Below, one piece after another: positions 27,390 through 55,100 of a DNA stretch of 64,000 nucleotides. The DNA is from Mesaphorura yosii. Its lineage: Eukaryota; Arthropoda; Collembola; Poduromorpha; Tullbergiidae. Each line of letters begins with the position of its first letter. Positions within the stretch are counted from its first letter, which is position 1. The translations under genes were made by a program, and so were the position numbers. The notes beneath the pieces were generated by a model. That model worked only from the letters and a program-made list of their open reading frames with translations, made no database searches and was not told where the DNA came from. The stretch spans positions 186,001-250,000 of the forward strand of contig WIXG01000071.1 of assembly GCA_009869945.1 (NCBI GenBank), read 5' to 3'.

Positions 27390-28791
27390 TGTTATCGGCG
27401 ATCTTCAATCGTGCTTTGGTTAGCAGTCAGTGTAAAGTCTTGTGTTGGTCCTGCCGCAAGTAAAATAACAGAATAGAAATGGTCTTATTTCTGTGAAGAA
27501 TTTGTTAATAAGGACTGCGTTTAACTAGAATCAGCCCTGAATTCGGCGACAATTCCAAACTTGTATGCGCGTCAGACTTTATCTTCTTCCTCAGTTCAAA
27601 GCGTCGCAGTCCAGTGAGTTCAGTCTAGTCGAGTCTCACGGTGACGTTATGATTTTCTTCGTGCGCTTGTCTTGTCTCGTAGTCTGTGTAGACAAACAAA
27701 ACAACAAGAGCGCATACGTAATTTTCTAGCAAATGAACAGGCACCAGCAGACATGGATGAAACTAATCAAAGGTTAGTTAGGTCCAAATTGGCAACACGT
27801 TCGTCTCGAACGTTCTGACCCTGCCAAAAATGCTGTGCAATTATGATATTATGTTTGTGGACTCCAGATGCTCCTGCGTAAGTCGACTATATTTGCATCC
27901 ATAAGAAGGAGTTAGAGACCCACAGTTAGAACTAAACCACACCACAAGAGTACACACGTAAACAGCTTTCAGTAGGAAAACAGAGCTTCGCATTCACAAA
28001 GCCGGCGCAACTGAATAAAATAAGCACGTATTTTACGGACGCACGACACGAAAATTTCGACGGTGGCTGTCAAAATGGCGACGTATCCTGTGCTGATGTG
28101 CAATAGCTGGCCGGTCGTTCTTTGAAGTATCACAAAGTATAACACGTATACCTTACGCACTGACTGGCAAGAGTAGAATTGAAAACTAAAAAGTCCAAAG
28201 GTCATAATTAACGACGTGACTGTTTTCGTGCTATGTGAGGTCTCAAATTCTATGCTCAACTCGAATCGAATTCGTAGAATTAAGTCTGCCCTCCTGCTGC
28301 AGCTGGCCCTATTTACCGCTGGCTTGTCACATTTCAAAGACGCGAAACGACGACTTTTGCCTTCTGTCTGAGAAACGACCGATTATGAAAATGTGCATGC
28401 TGATGTTATGCTTATGCTACTCTGAATACTACGAATAGAAGTTGTCGCGTTTGCAAAATTTCATTCAACGAACGAGCTTGTGATTTGTATGCGTTATCGA
28501 GTTTATTGTTTCTGGTATGTAAAATATTGGAAGCGGTATAGGTGCCAAGTGCAAGAAGGGCGTCGTAAGGCACATAAAAGGAGTTATTAAAAACAGCATG
28601 TCTTTGTCTTACCGATAAATACATATTAGACAAGTTAACAGGAACGACACGGTTTCTCGAGGACAATGAGGTCGTAAAATATTAATAACAAAACCTAGGT
28701 TGAACATTAATATAAACATTATTGCATTGCAAAAACAAAGACTGACAATATCACATCGTTTTCGTTGCATGATAGTCAGGTTAAAAATCGT
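27390..28791. other. Intergenic spacer
   Basis: Spacer between the RMND5 start and the stop of the next minus-strand gene. It should include the RMND5 promoter and the 3' UTR of the PA-TM-J gene; a minus-strand AATAAA lies near 28,501. The open frames here (for example 122 codons at 27969-28337) show no family resemblance. Confidence 0.55.
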
Positions 28792-30218
28792 CTAAGAAGC
28801 GTTTGTTGGCTGGAAATGAATCTTGAGCTCTCTCCAGACTGCAGTCATTTGCTTCATTTTCTCAGTATTTCTGGCAACCTCGGATTCGCTGAGACCGTCT
28901 GACTTATCTGTAAACATGAATTTGGGTTGTGACTGGTGTGGATGAAACATATTAAAACTGCAAAAGAACTACGAGAATGTTTGCCTGGATGATACCGTTT
29001 ACTCAAATTATGGTAAGCGGCACGAGCCTTGTCAAAAGTAGAGTCAGGAGATATTCCAAGAGTCTGGAAATGCGTCAGAAGTCTATAATCCCGTTGAATA
29101 TCTTACTGAAGCCATCCTGCCAGTCAAGGTAAACGGTAATGAATGGTTGTCATTGAGCATTGATTAGGATATTTCGACTCACTTCTTACGGCATTCTTCG
29201 GCTCCTGATCACTGTGATCACTTTCTCTCACAAAGTTCCCGTCGTAGTGGTATCCAAAAAATTGATGCAGAATTCTGGCTTCAGCCATGTAAGCCGCGAA
29301 GACAAGTGTGATGATTGGAAGATACAGAAGTATGAGAGACAAGATTCCAACTTTCTCAATCACAAGATAGGCAGTGTATACCCATCTAAGCAGCAGATCT
29401 TCAAGCACAATCAGAAAGTCAACGAGGACATCGAATATGGAGGCAAAAGGTCGGTAGGGTTATGATATCAACATAACAGTCCAGCATGCCCAAGAAATAG
29501 CTTTCTCCAAACGAATGAAATGCCTATTAGAATATCAACAATGTCAACTCAGACCTCAGACCAATGAATATTTTGCTACATTTTAAGAAAACGGTTTCTT
29601 TCTTTTCTAGCTAATTACCGCATTTCGTAGGGGTCTCCCTCAAATATTTCTCTTGAATACTTTCCGTCCTCATTACTGACCATAAAAATTGGAATTGTGA
29701 ACGTTGTTAGCTCCAATTCGTTATGATTCACGGAACCACCGCCATTCACATCAGAACTGTAAAAAATTAGCCCCGACGTATCCAGCAGTTTGTGCCGTCC
29801 TAATTCGGTAAGCTTTGTCACAAATAGCCGTGTCGAATGAAGATAAAAGAATCCATGGAACTGTGGACTTTGCTGGCGACTTGAGTTTTGAGTAGGAAAT
29901 GTCGGACCCACGGTACTGAATAAATGCCTGTTCATGCAAATAACAATTCACACTATAGAATCGCTTGACACAGGGCAGGGAACTAGCTATTTATATACTT
30001 ACTTTGTCCATGGTCCCATACGTGACATGTTGAGCTGCTTTTCCTGGCGCAAACGTCTTGTGTATCCAAACGGACTCATTCTCCAGAATTGATTTGACCA
30101 GAAAAGGTGAATTTGGAGCACGATCGGTCTTATAAACAGTAATTAATCCACAAACTAGAGGTGCGTTAATCGTAACAATGACCAGCGGTGTCAAACAAAT
30201 ATATATATTTAAAGTCAT
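28792..30218 (-). CDS. Secretory-pathway membrane protein: PA-like domain, two TM segments, C-terminal J-like domain (6 exons)
   Basis: I do not recognise a named orthologue. Proposed exons: 30218-30003, 29927-29619, 29523-29473, 29385-29183, 29101-28973, 28907-28792, about 340 residues. A signal peptide (MTLNIYICLTPLVIVTINA) is followed by a PA-like domain at about 85-165 (PWILLSSFDTAICDKAYRI then AQTAGYVGAN and TIPIFMVSNEDG, the pattern of PA domains in RNF13/goliath-type proteins). Two hydrophobic segments follow (about 183-201 and 205-226), then a J-like domain at about 263-334: FQTLGISPDS, AYHNLSKRYHPGK and a final helix MKQMTAVWRELK. The J signature HPD reads HPG. Exon 2 is one base too long for frame, at a run of six A (29761-29766), probably a sequencing error; 308 instead of 309 bases restores both frame and splice phase. 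The donors at 29472 and 29182 and the acceptor at 29102 are weak, so exon joins 3-5 are provisional. Confidence 0.7.
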
Positions 30219-30436
30219 TTGATTCAAGTTTCTAGTGCCAGCGTCGCGTCCGCGAGTACAGAAGGTAAACTATCAATCACAGTTGATGCTATCCAAGTGA
30301 AACCTCAAGGCAGTCAAGCGTCATATAACGGTGTATGAGCCGAAGATAAGGTACAACCTAATAATTCTGATGCAACGCTACATTAGATTTTAAATGTGTG
30401 TTCCCATTAAACAAAATAGAAATTGCCGACAGGAAA

Positions 30437-30807
30437 TTATGAGTTCATAGTTTTATGAGTCAGAGACCGTTTTCGCGGACTGCAGCCCTTCTGTTTCGAT
30501 TGTGCAACAACTTGACAGCAACAAAGAGTTGATGCAAACGGAGTGGGGTATCGAAAGACTCGACCCGATATTTTTAATGGATTCTGAAACATTCGGTCCT
30601 TGAGCGTTACCCTGTCCTATGAATCTCCACCACTTTACTATTGAGATTAAAACCCTGAGAGTTTTGTAAGTCCAATGATGACTCATTACTGATGAGGTTT
30701 CTTTTGTTAATCTTTGAAGAAATTAGTGCTGAATGTGCTAAGCTGACTAGCAGAATCAAGACGGTCTGTTGTCTCAATCTGTCACGAATTCTAACAGATG
30801 CTGGCAC
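30437..30807 (-). CDS. Candidate small secreted peptide precursor (speculative)
   Basis: From the ATG at 30807 a frame begins with a short basic segment and a hydrophobic core (TVLILLVSLAHSALI) that could be a signal peptide, followed by INKRNLISNESS. Unspliced, it stops at 30607 after 66 residues. A 50-bp GT-AG intron (30633-30584, phase 0) would instead give 106 residues with a CCCQVVAQSKQKGC cluster and basic sites (KR, RKR) of the type cut by prohormone convertases. No known neuropeptide motif was recognised. The evidence is only signal-like hydrophobicity and an intron of local size, so chance is a real possibility. Confidence 0.2.
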
Positions 30808-30982
30808 TGGAAGTGCAGACTTCTCAATAAAATTGAATCATGAAAATAAAATGGTTGACATATTCTGGACATGTCAGCCATTTTTTACTGCACGGAAAGG
30901 ATTTCGAAAATCTAATTCCGAGTTTGTATGACACATGCCAAAAATGCTGCGAGTGGTCTTTTGTGTGGACACCGAAGACAAT

Positions 30983-31007
30983 AGCCCCGTTCGAAATTGA
31001 AAAAGAT
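30983..31007 (+). repeat. Harbinger left terminal inverted repeat
   Basis: Twenty-five bases identical to the reverse complement of 33917-33941. Just inside lies a run of GATGAAAAA-type units (about 31029-31055) that may be subterminal binding sites. Confidence 0.95.
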
Positions 31008-31255
31008 ACATCTTATTCAACATCTTTTCGAAAAGATGAAAAAGATGAAAAAGACAAATCCTGCTCTCTGATTGGCTCTCATCAATAAGACGGCGTCTTA
31101 ATCTTAATGCGCGAAAAACTCGTCTTAAAGCGCATATTTTTCTCTTTTTGTGTGGAACGTAAATTTACGTCCCTGTCGCTTCACCTAATCTACAAGTGAG
31201 TACAAGTAATTGAATTTTCTCGACAAAATTGGTGAACCATAATTCTGCATTCAAA

Positions 31256-32426
31256 ATGCCTAAAGTAGCGAAGCGAAATTGTGAATCAGTAAAAGCCACC
31301 AAGAAAGGCAGAGGGCCAGGTAAATCGAAAACGGATCCTGGAGTTGACAAGAGCCGAAAAATTTGGACAACCGAAGAAGTTAATCAAATGGCGGAGTTTG
31401 TGATTCATTACGGTGGGAAAATTGTGGTGAGCCGCTTTTCCATTTATGCAATGGGCGGAATCTGATCAGCCGGATCAGATATAAAGTGTAGAAAGTATAA
31501 TTATTGTTGTATTTTTCAGCCACGAGCTGCATTTATTCGGGCTATGAGGGCTACATTAGGCTGGAACGAACTCACTGAAGGGCAAATTGGGAATAGGTGG
31601 GACGTGCTCCATAATGCATACAAAGAAACGAATAAATGGCGCAATGAAACAGGACAAGGGGTCAAAGAGCAAGATGGCGAGTCAGCGTTTCATGGTACAT
31701 AAAACGTTAACAAGCTCATTAATCAGCCAATTACTATGAGCTCTTCCTTTCCATTAGCTGCTCTACTTAAACGATGCCCGCAGTTTGACGTCTTGGATTC
31801 GGTACTCGGAACTCGAGTTTCAGTAAATGCCCCGGCAACAGTCGAATCAGCAGGGCCGGAGGACCCTGACAGTTCAAACCATAATGACGTGGGCGAGCAT
31901 ATCGTATTAGATGAATTATTATTTCAAGACGATTTGGAAGAATTAGACCAGGAACCTGTTACAACTACACCGCATGAAAAAGTCTTCGAAGCCGCCACTG
32001 CCTTTAGAGCCTCTTTAACACGCACCAGCGACAAGTTCAAAGATTTCCCAAAATCTGGCCAAGACAGAATTGCAATGGCATATGAGAAGAAAGCGTTAAT
32101 TGAAGACAAGAAGCTTCAACTCTTGAGGGAGGAATTCGATTTTCAGAAAAAGTTACAAATGGACAAATTGAAGCTAGAATCATATGAAAAAGAGCAGAAA
32201 TGTAAGAACGAGCAATTACAAGCTATACTAAAGTACAAAGTCGAAGTTGCCAAACTAACCCAGGATCCAGAGTAAGCAAAAACTAGTTTTAGTGAAAAAC
32301 AATTATTTTTCCGAACTATTACCGAAATTTGAGATTTGAATTTGCAGGTTGTTGAAAAGCCTTGTTCAAAACTGCTTGGAAGCGGAAAATAGCGTGCCTT
32401 CACCACCGCTCTTCCCGGACCAATAA
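31256..32426 (+). CDS. Harbinger-encoded Myb/SANT-like DNA-binding protein (4 exons)
   Basis: Accessory protein of PIF/Harbinger transposons, which binds element DNA and helps bring the transposase to the nucleus. Exons: 31256-31426, 31520-31694, 31758-32271, 32348-32426; phases agree and give 312 residues. A basic N-terminus (KKGRGPGKSK) precedes a Myb/SANT-type trihelical domain at about 35-105 (KIWTTEEVNQMAEFV, then GWNELTEGQIGNRWDVL). The middle is acidic (LLFQDDLEELDQE). About 200-285 is a charged coiled coil (EKKALIEDKKLQLLREEFDF). The last intron is inferred: an in-frame TAA directly follows the donor, and splicing adds a short tail ending in PLFPDQ. The AATAAA at 32422-32427 overlaps the stop. 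The frame is undamaged. Confidence 0.85.
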
Positions 32427-32495
32427 AATTAAAGCATTTTCCCAATTAGCTGTATTTGTTCTTCTGAAAACGGCTTGGTTAAATAAAATGGCTAC

Positions 32496-33781
32496 TTATG
32501 CGTTTAGTATAAACTCCTTCAATGCGTTGCGCTTGTCCACGGCAACAAAATCCAGTTCAGCGTCGGTCATGTTCGAGTCATCGTCAGTAGCTTCTAAATC
32601 GGGTATTTGACGATTATTAAGTATATCGAATGCTACATCTTCTTCCGTCCATGGATCTGTGAGTAAAAAGTTGTATAGTATGCAACATGTGGTGATCCAA
32701 TCACATGCGAACTGATGCCCACTTCGCTTGTTAATTTTTAGCCGAAGTCCATTTAAACTGGCGAATCTCCGTTTCAGAATTCCATTTGCGTGCTCGACTT
32801 TCGCACGTACACTTGATATGTGGGTGTTAAACTTTTTCCTCTCTGTGGAAATTTCGCCTCCATGCTTTCGGTATGGTGTGATAAGTCTTGTCGAAAGTGG
32901 ATATGCCGCATCTCCGATTATGTATTCTGGGCCACTGAAATATAAGTGTGGACGTTTGCTTAAATCGCAATGGTCATAAATCCTCGCGTCATGTGCGGAT
33001 CCAGGAAATCCTACGTAAAAATGGCGTATGAGTTTGTTGTTGTCCACTGTTAACTGCAACTGAATTGTAGGCTGGTTCTTCCTATTTATATAATCATCAG
33101 GATCGTCTTCGGGCTTCTCGTAAAGTTGAACGTGCGTACCGTCAATAAACCCAACACAGCCTGGCAGTTTCTTCTTAGCAAGTGAATTTGCAATTTGCTT
33201 CCTTTCGTCTGAATTTGGCCACGAGATAAACGAATTCTTCATTTTCAAAATGGCTTTAATCACTCGCTTTGTGATGTCCTGAACAGTTCCTCCGTCTGAG
33301 ATACCAAATTCTCTGGCGATATTGACAATCGATGCTGCATTACCGAAAATTCCAAGGCGATAAACAGTAACAGCTAACTGAAGCACGATAGCAAATTGCT
33401 TGCGACCACGATTCTTAAACACGGAATCATTTTCAATTAGCTCTAATAGCTTAACGAAATTTTCTCTTGACATTCGCAGTAGTCGTCGAAATCTAAAAAA
33501 TATTAAATCCGCATCTTAGAAATCAATTACTTCGTTAAACTGCATAACATTAAAATTCTGTATTGCCTTTCGCCGTTGACATTGGGAAGAATGTACGATA
33601 GAATGGTTGAACTCTTCGGAACATGAGTACCAATTATCCCGTATCTACAACTTTGAACCAAGAGGAGGTTTTCCAGACCATCTTCGAGAATTTCCTGCTC
33701 TTCCTGATCGGTATTAGCGCAAAATAACTCATATTCTACTAATTCAACCACAGATTTACTTAGCTTTGACTTCACGTTCAT
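32496..33781 (-). CDS. Harbinger transposase, DDE_Tnp_4/HARBI1-like (2 exons)
   Basis: DDE endonuclease that moves the element. Exon 1 is 33781-33531 and exon 2 is 33492-32496, separated by a 38-bp intron; the join restores the typical CSLTKFRRLLRMSRENF start and gives 415 residues. A helix-turn-helix-like region (FGNAASIVNIAREFGIS) is near 133-149. The presumed catalytic triad is intact: Asp201 in VGFIDGTHVQL, Asp278 in IIGDAAYPLS and Glu317 in RAKVEHANGILKRRF; the family's GFPGSAHDARIYD block lies between the two Asp. There is no internal stop or frame break, so this is probably a working enzyme. A domesticated HARBI1 host gene was considered, but the flanking terminal repeats and the partner gene make this the transposon copy. 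Confidence 0.93.
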
Positions 33782-33916
33782 TGTTGACAGAACTCGTAAA
33801 GTAGGAATAATAATAACAATAATAATACGGTAAGAGAAATTGGCGCTCTTGGCGTTCGAAATATAAACTCATCTTTTTCACATAAGACACTTAAGACAAA
33901 AAGTTGAAAAGATGCA

Positions 33917-33941
33917 ATCTTTTTCAATTTCGAACGGGGCT
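33917..33941 (-). repeat. Harbinger right terminal inverted repeat
   Basis: Perfect 25-bp inverted copy of 30983-31007. The next three bases, AAT, repeat the three bases before the left end. Confidence 0.95.
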
Positions 33942-34540
33942 AATATTTTTATTTCTTCAATCCACATACATAGAACGCTGATATGTAAAATAATTTTATT
34001 CTGGGATTCGTGGCTCGCACTTTACTGTAGCAGTTAGCAGTTACATCATATTTTAGTGTGCGTGTGATGTGACCGGTTTATTGTTGACTGGATCTCGGAA
34101 TCGGCTACTACGAAAGTTTAACTCATCCTTCGCGGTATAATAGTAATACTGACTAGCTGTGGATATTAAGGAGTTTAACTCGTTCTAATTAAATGCTACA
34201 AGACTTGCAAATCAGAAAGAAACATACAAAACTCTACAATGAAAGTAGTTTCGTAGCGAATCATTTACACTTAACGTTCATGCACATGCATAAATTCAAG
34301 TCAGTCTTCAGAAAATGAAATTTACAACAGTTGACTTAATTGAGAGGCTAGATAATTAATATTAACGGTCTTACTCGCTCCTAACTAAAGCAAACAGTGT
34401 TACACACTAATATTACATATCGAACGTCGAATCTTTATATTCTGTACAATTCAATAACGCTACCGTAAATCGCAACTCGAGTTCTCTCCACAAAGTTGAA
34501 TTCTGCCTGTATAAAATGACATAAAATTTAATAAATTCAA
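33942..34540 (-). other. Probable TRIM9 3' untranslated region
   Basis: Region just past the TRIM9 stop. Minus-strand AATAAA hexamers occur near 34,076 and 33,993, the second only about 50 bp from the Harbinger right end. The transposon therefore probably landed at or just beyond the TRIM9 transcript end. No coding frame was recognised. Confidence 0.5.
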
Positions 34541-52104
<17,564 letters not shown>

Positions 52105-55100
52105 CTGCAAAAGAGACACAAAAATACGATACGATGTAGAAAATTGAAAACGTGATTGTGATTTGATACTGAGACGAGATATCGTGATGAAAATTTATCA
52201 CTGGAGTCTTGTTGCCTTAAAGAAGCCTTGGATATGATGTCGTTAATCTTGAATCATATCAATGAGCACACTAATTAATTCTTCGTTCAAGAACTTAGGG
52301 ATCTAATTATTTTTCGAATCACGAGCTGAATGTACGGATGCTCAGAATCGCGTCAATCATGTAGCTTATTAACGAGGACGCACGGAAATAAAAGTTTTAT
52401 GGTCTTCATTACACGTACCATGTTTAAAGTTTGACAGTGTTTAAAATTCTGAGAAGGCTGCCGTGTTTCCCAAATCAAATGCGCAAAAAATATCGAGCGG
52501 CCTGTTTTGTTTTAAAATCAGACAATGTCGCAGTCGCTGCGGGCGTGAAGCAGAAGAATTCCGATAATAAAGAATGGAAACGAAGGCAAATTAAGTTGCC
52601 CCTGTTAATAAAAAATACGCAGAGATCTGAAACTTAGATGGGAATTTTTTGAAATTAATTGGAACATGCAAATACTTTGAATAACTTTATTCAAATATTC
52701 GTATCGATTTTAAAAACAAGACCAAATTCTTCTTCTGCGACAAATGCGGACGGGCGCTATTCAATTAATCGAAGTATTTGCAACTCTGCCTAGGCCTAAG
52801 CATTTTCTATTCAAATGAGCATTAGCGCAAGAATGTTGGTATTTTAAAAGCCGGTCATGTTTAGACATAATTTCATTACCAAGAAACTTCGAGTCACAAG
52901 AAAAATCCCCACTCTCACAGCAAGTTCTGCTGAACTTTGAGCAATGAGCATTAAAGCAAATAGGAAAGTAGTCCCATGGCTCAGATTCGAAACATTCCTT
53001 TCCAGGCGGGAGGTCACACGAATTTGGTCTTGCCCTGGCCTGCCCTGGCCTAGCCTGTCATGCATTGCAGGGTCTTCAACTTTAATAGGCAATACCTAGA
53101 AAGCAATTGTCTATTGTTATGCCAGGTACTGGAAATGAATTAAATAACCCAACATAATAGCGAACGATGTACACGGTTAATTCTACCTGCCCTGCACAGC
53201 ACACCGCCGGCACAATGGGACAGGCAACAATTCTTATGCGTTAATATAAATATTACGACTTCTTGAGCACGGCAAGACGCTCTGCATCAAGTCGTAGCAA
53301 AGAATGGAAGAAAAATGGGAAACCTCATAAAAGCCAAACTTTCCGCAGTTAACCTCCCATCTGAAGGTGGAATCATTACATTACATTTCTGGTAATGACT
53401 TTAGCCTATTTTAGATTTAGAAGTCATATACAAAGGCAACAATGCTGAAAGAAGTTGAAACTTGAAAAGATTACTTTGTTTGCAGTTTCTTTCGCAGCTG
53501 GGCAACAAACGAAAAGTTCTTGTGTCCGCGTCCGTGCAGGGCAGAGTGAAAGTTGCAAGATGTTTTTATATTTGCAAACGGTGCGTCGTCTTGGGCGTAA
53601 TGGCCTCAAATGTGTATTTAATGTCAGCTCGCATTGTTGGCGTAATAATACGAGTCCGAAAGAGAAAACCTTTGGCAATGTTTTATCGACAAAATAAAAT
53701 AATAAAAATGGAGCCAAATTGAAGAGAAAATGATATTACATTATCCGAGCACATAATCTCCGCACGCGCTGGGCTCGTTACTTTGTATTTCAATTTCCAC
53801 TTCAAAAGTGCGTTGCGCAACGTGTGCACAGGTCAGGAAAGCTCACCTTGCCGCCTGATCGAGTTCGGGCGCACACGCACTTGAGGCATGTCTCAGGCAG
53901 AAGCCAAGACCAAAACCCAAGTGCAAGTAGAAGTAAAAGTAAAGTTGGAGGGGAAATGAAAAAGCGAGCATTTATTTCGTTTGATTTAATAATAATAAAA
54001 AGACGCGCCTTGCCATTGCCGGCGTCGTCGCCATTGCAAGCATTCGCAGGAGATGGACGTCGGCGATGGGAAGTGAAAGCCCAAGCGGTGATGAAACGCG
54101 AATGCGAACATGCGAAGCAAACGTTGAAGCAGTAAAAAAAAAATGAAATCATATTTCGACTATCATCTTGAAGATACGAAGCACTTCTTCAAGAAGTGTG
54201 AATGGGAAATGGAATAAATTTCACCCGTACCCCGAGCTTTATCGCCACCACATCACACGAACACAACCCGAGTGAATAATGAAATGTACTTACGATGCAC
54301 GAAATAAGAAAATGAAATTCAAAATTTCTGAGCCGGCGTTTTCACCAGTGTTCGTCAAAAGCGCGAGATGCAAATGCAAATGCAATCGCGATAAATCGAT
54401 GGCAATTTTCCACAGCCGTGTATCTGCCACATTGTATAGACACGAAACTCATTAAATGTAATTTAAGGCGCAATTTGAGAAAAACTGAAAAATGAGGAAG
54501 TCAGTTTGGTAACTTTGTTACAAATAAATTAGGAAATGATTCTCTCCCTTAAATATGAATGTTTCCACTTTCTTCGAGAGCAAAAGTTTGATCTCGACTC
54601 GGTGCTGCGCTGCCAAAATATAAGATCATAATCGTTCGTTCATTGTCACGCCACGTCACGGACTTGCATTGGGAAAATGTCTCGACATGAGTAAATCCTT
54701 TCTCCGCTCGCTATAAAAATGATAGACAAGTTCATTCTTTCATTTCTCCCACAACTCACTCCCGTCAGAAGTTTCTTCACGTTGTAACTCTTCTCTTGAG
54801 CTCCGTGCCCGGATGAATAATACGGTCTCTCATTTCGTATTCATTTAATAATCATATTTCCCGTCGTCGTGTCTCTGACTTTTGTCATCGTAGGGGTTGC
54901 TCGTTAACGTGACAATGTCATGACATGGCATTGTAGTCGAGGTTTAACGTATTATGAGATTTTGGCACGGTCGTGGCCGTGACATTGCATTTGGTTTCCG
55001 CATGCAATGACACTGGCATTGATTTTCTCTTTTATTCTTTCCATGACTCATTTTTATTATTACTCTCATATTTTCCTATAACCAAGCATCTACGTCTCAT

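Larger units (their letters stand above)
30983..33941. mobile_element. PIF/Harbinger DNA transposon, apparently complete
   Basis: A 2.96-kb element bounded by perfect 25-bp terminal inverted repeats beginning AGCCCCGTTCGAAATTGAAA, with similarity continuing imperfectly inward. It carries the two genes typical of autonomous Harbingers, in convergent arrangement: a Myb/SANT-type DNA-binding protein (+) and a DDE transposase (-). AAT flanks both ends directly (30980-30982 and 33942-33944), a likely 3-bp target-site duplication, although the family usually prefers TWA. Because the flanks read AATA and TAAT, a TA duplication with a one-base-shorter repeat is also possible. Both reading frames and splice sites look intact, suggesting a recent insertion and possible activity. 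It sits between the PA-TM-J gene and the 3' end of TRIM9. Confidence 0.92.

Noticed and set aside
29386-29472. In-frame TAA within the PA-TM-J gene, suggesting a pseudogene
   Set aside because: A GT-AG intron from 29472 to 29386 removes the stop with matching phase (2) and leaves a continuous hydrophobic segment.
28792-30218. RNF13/goliath-type RING ligase
   Set aside because: The lumenal domain resembles their PA domain, but no Cys/His RING pattern follows the membrane segments; a J-like domain does.
32496-33781. Host HARBI1 gene
   Set aside because: It is enclosed by perfect terminal inverted repeats together with the Myb/SANT partner gene, so it is the transposon's own transposase.
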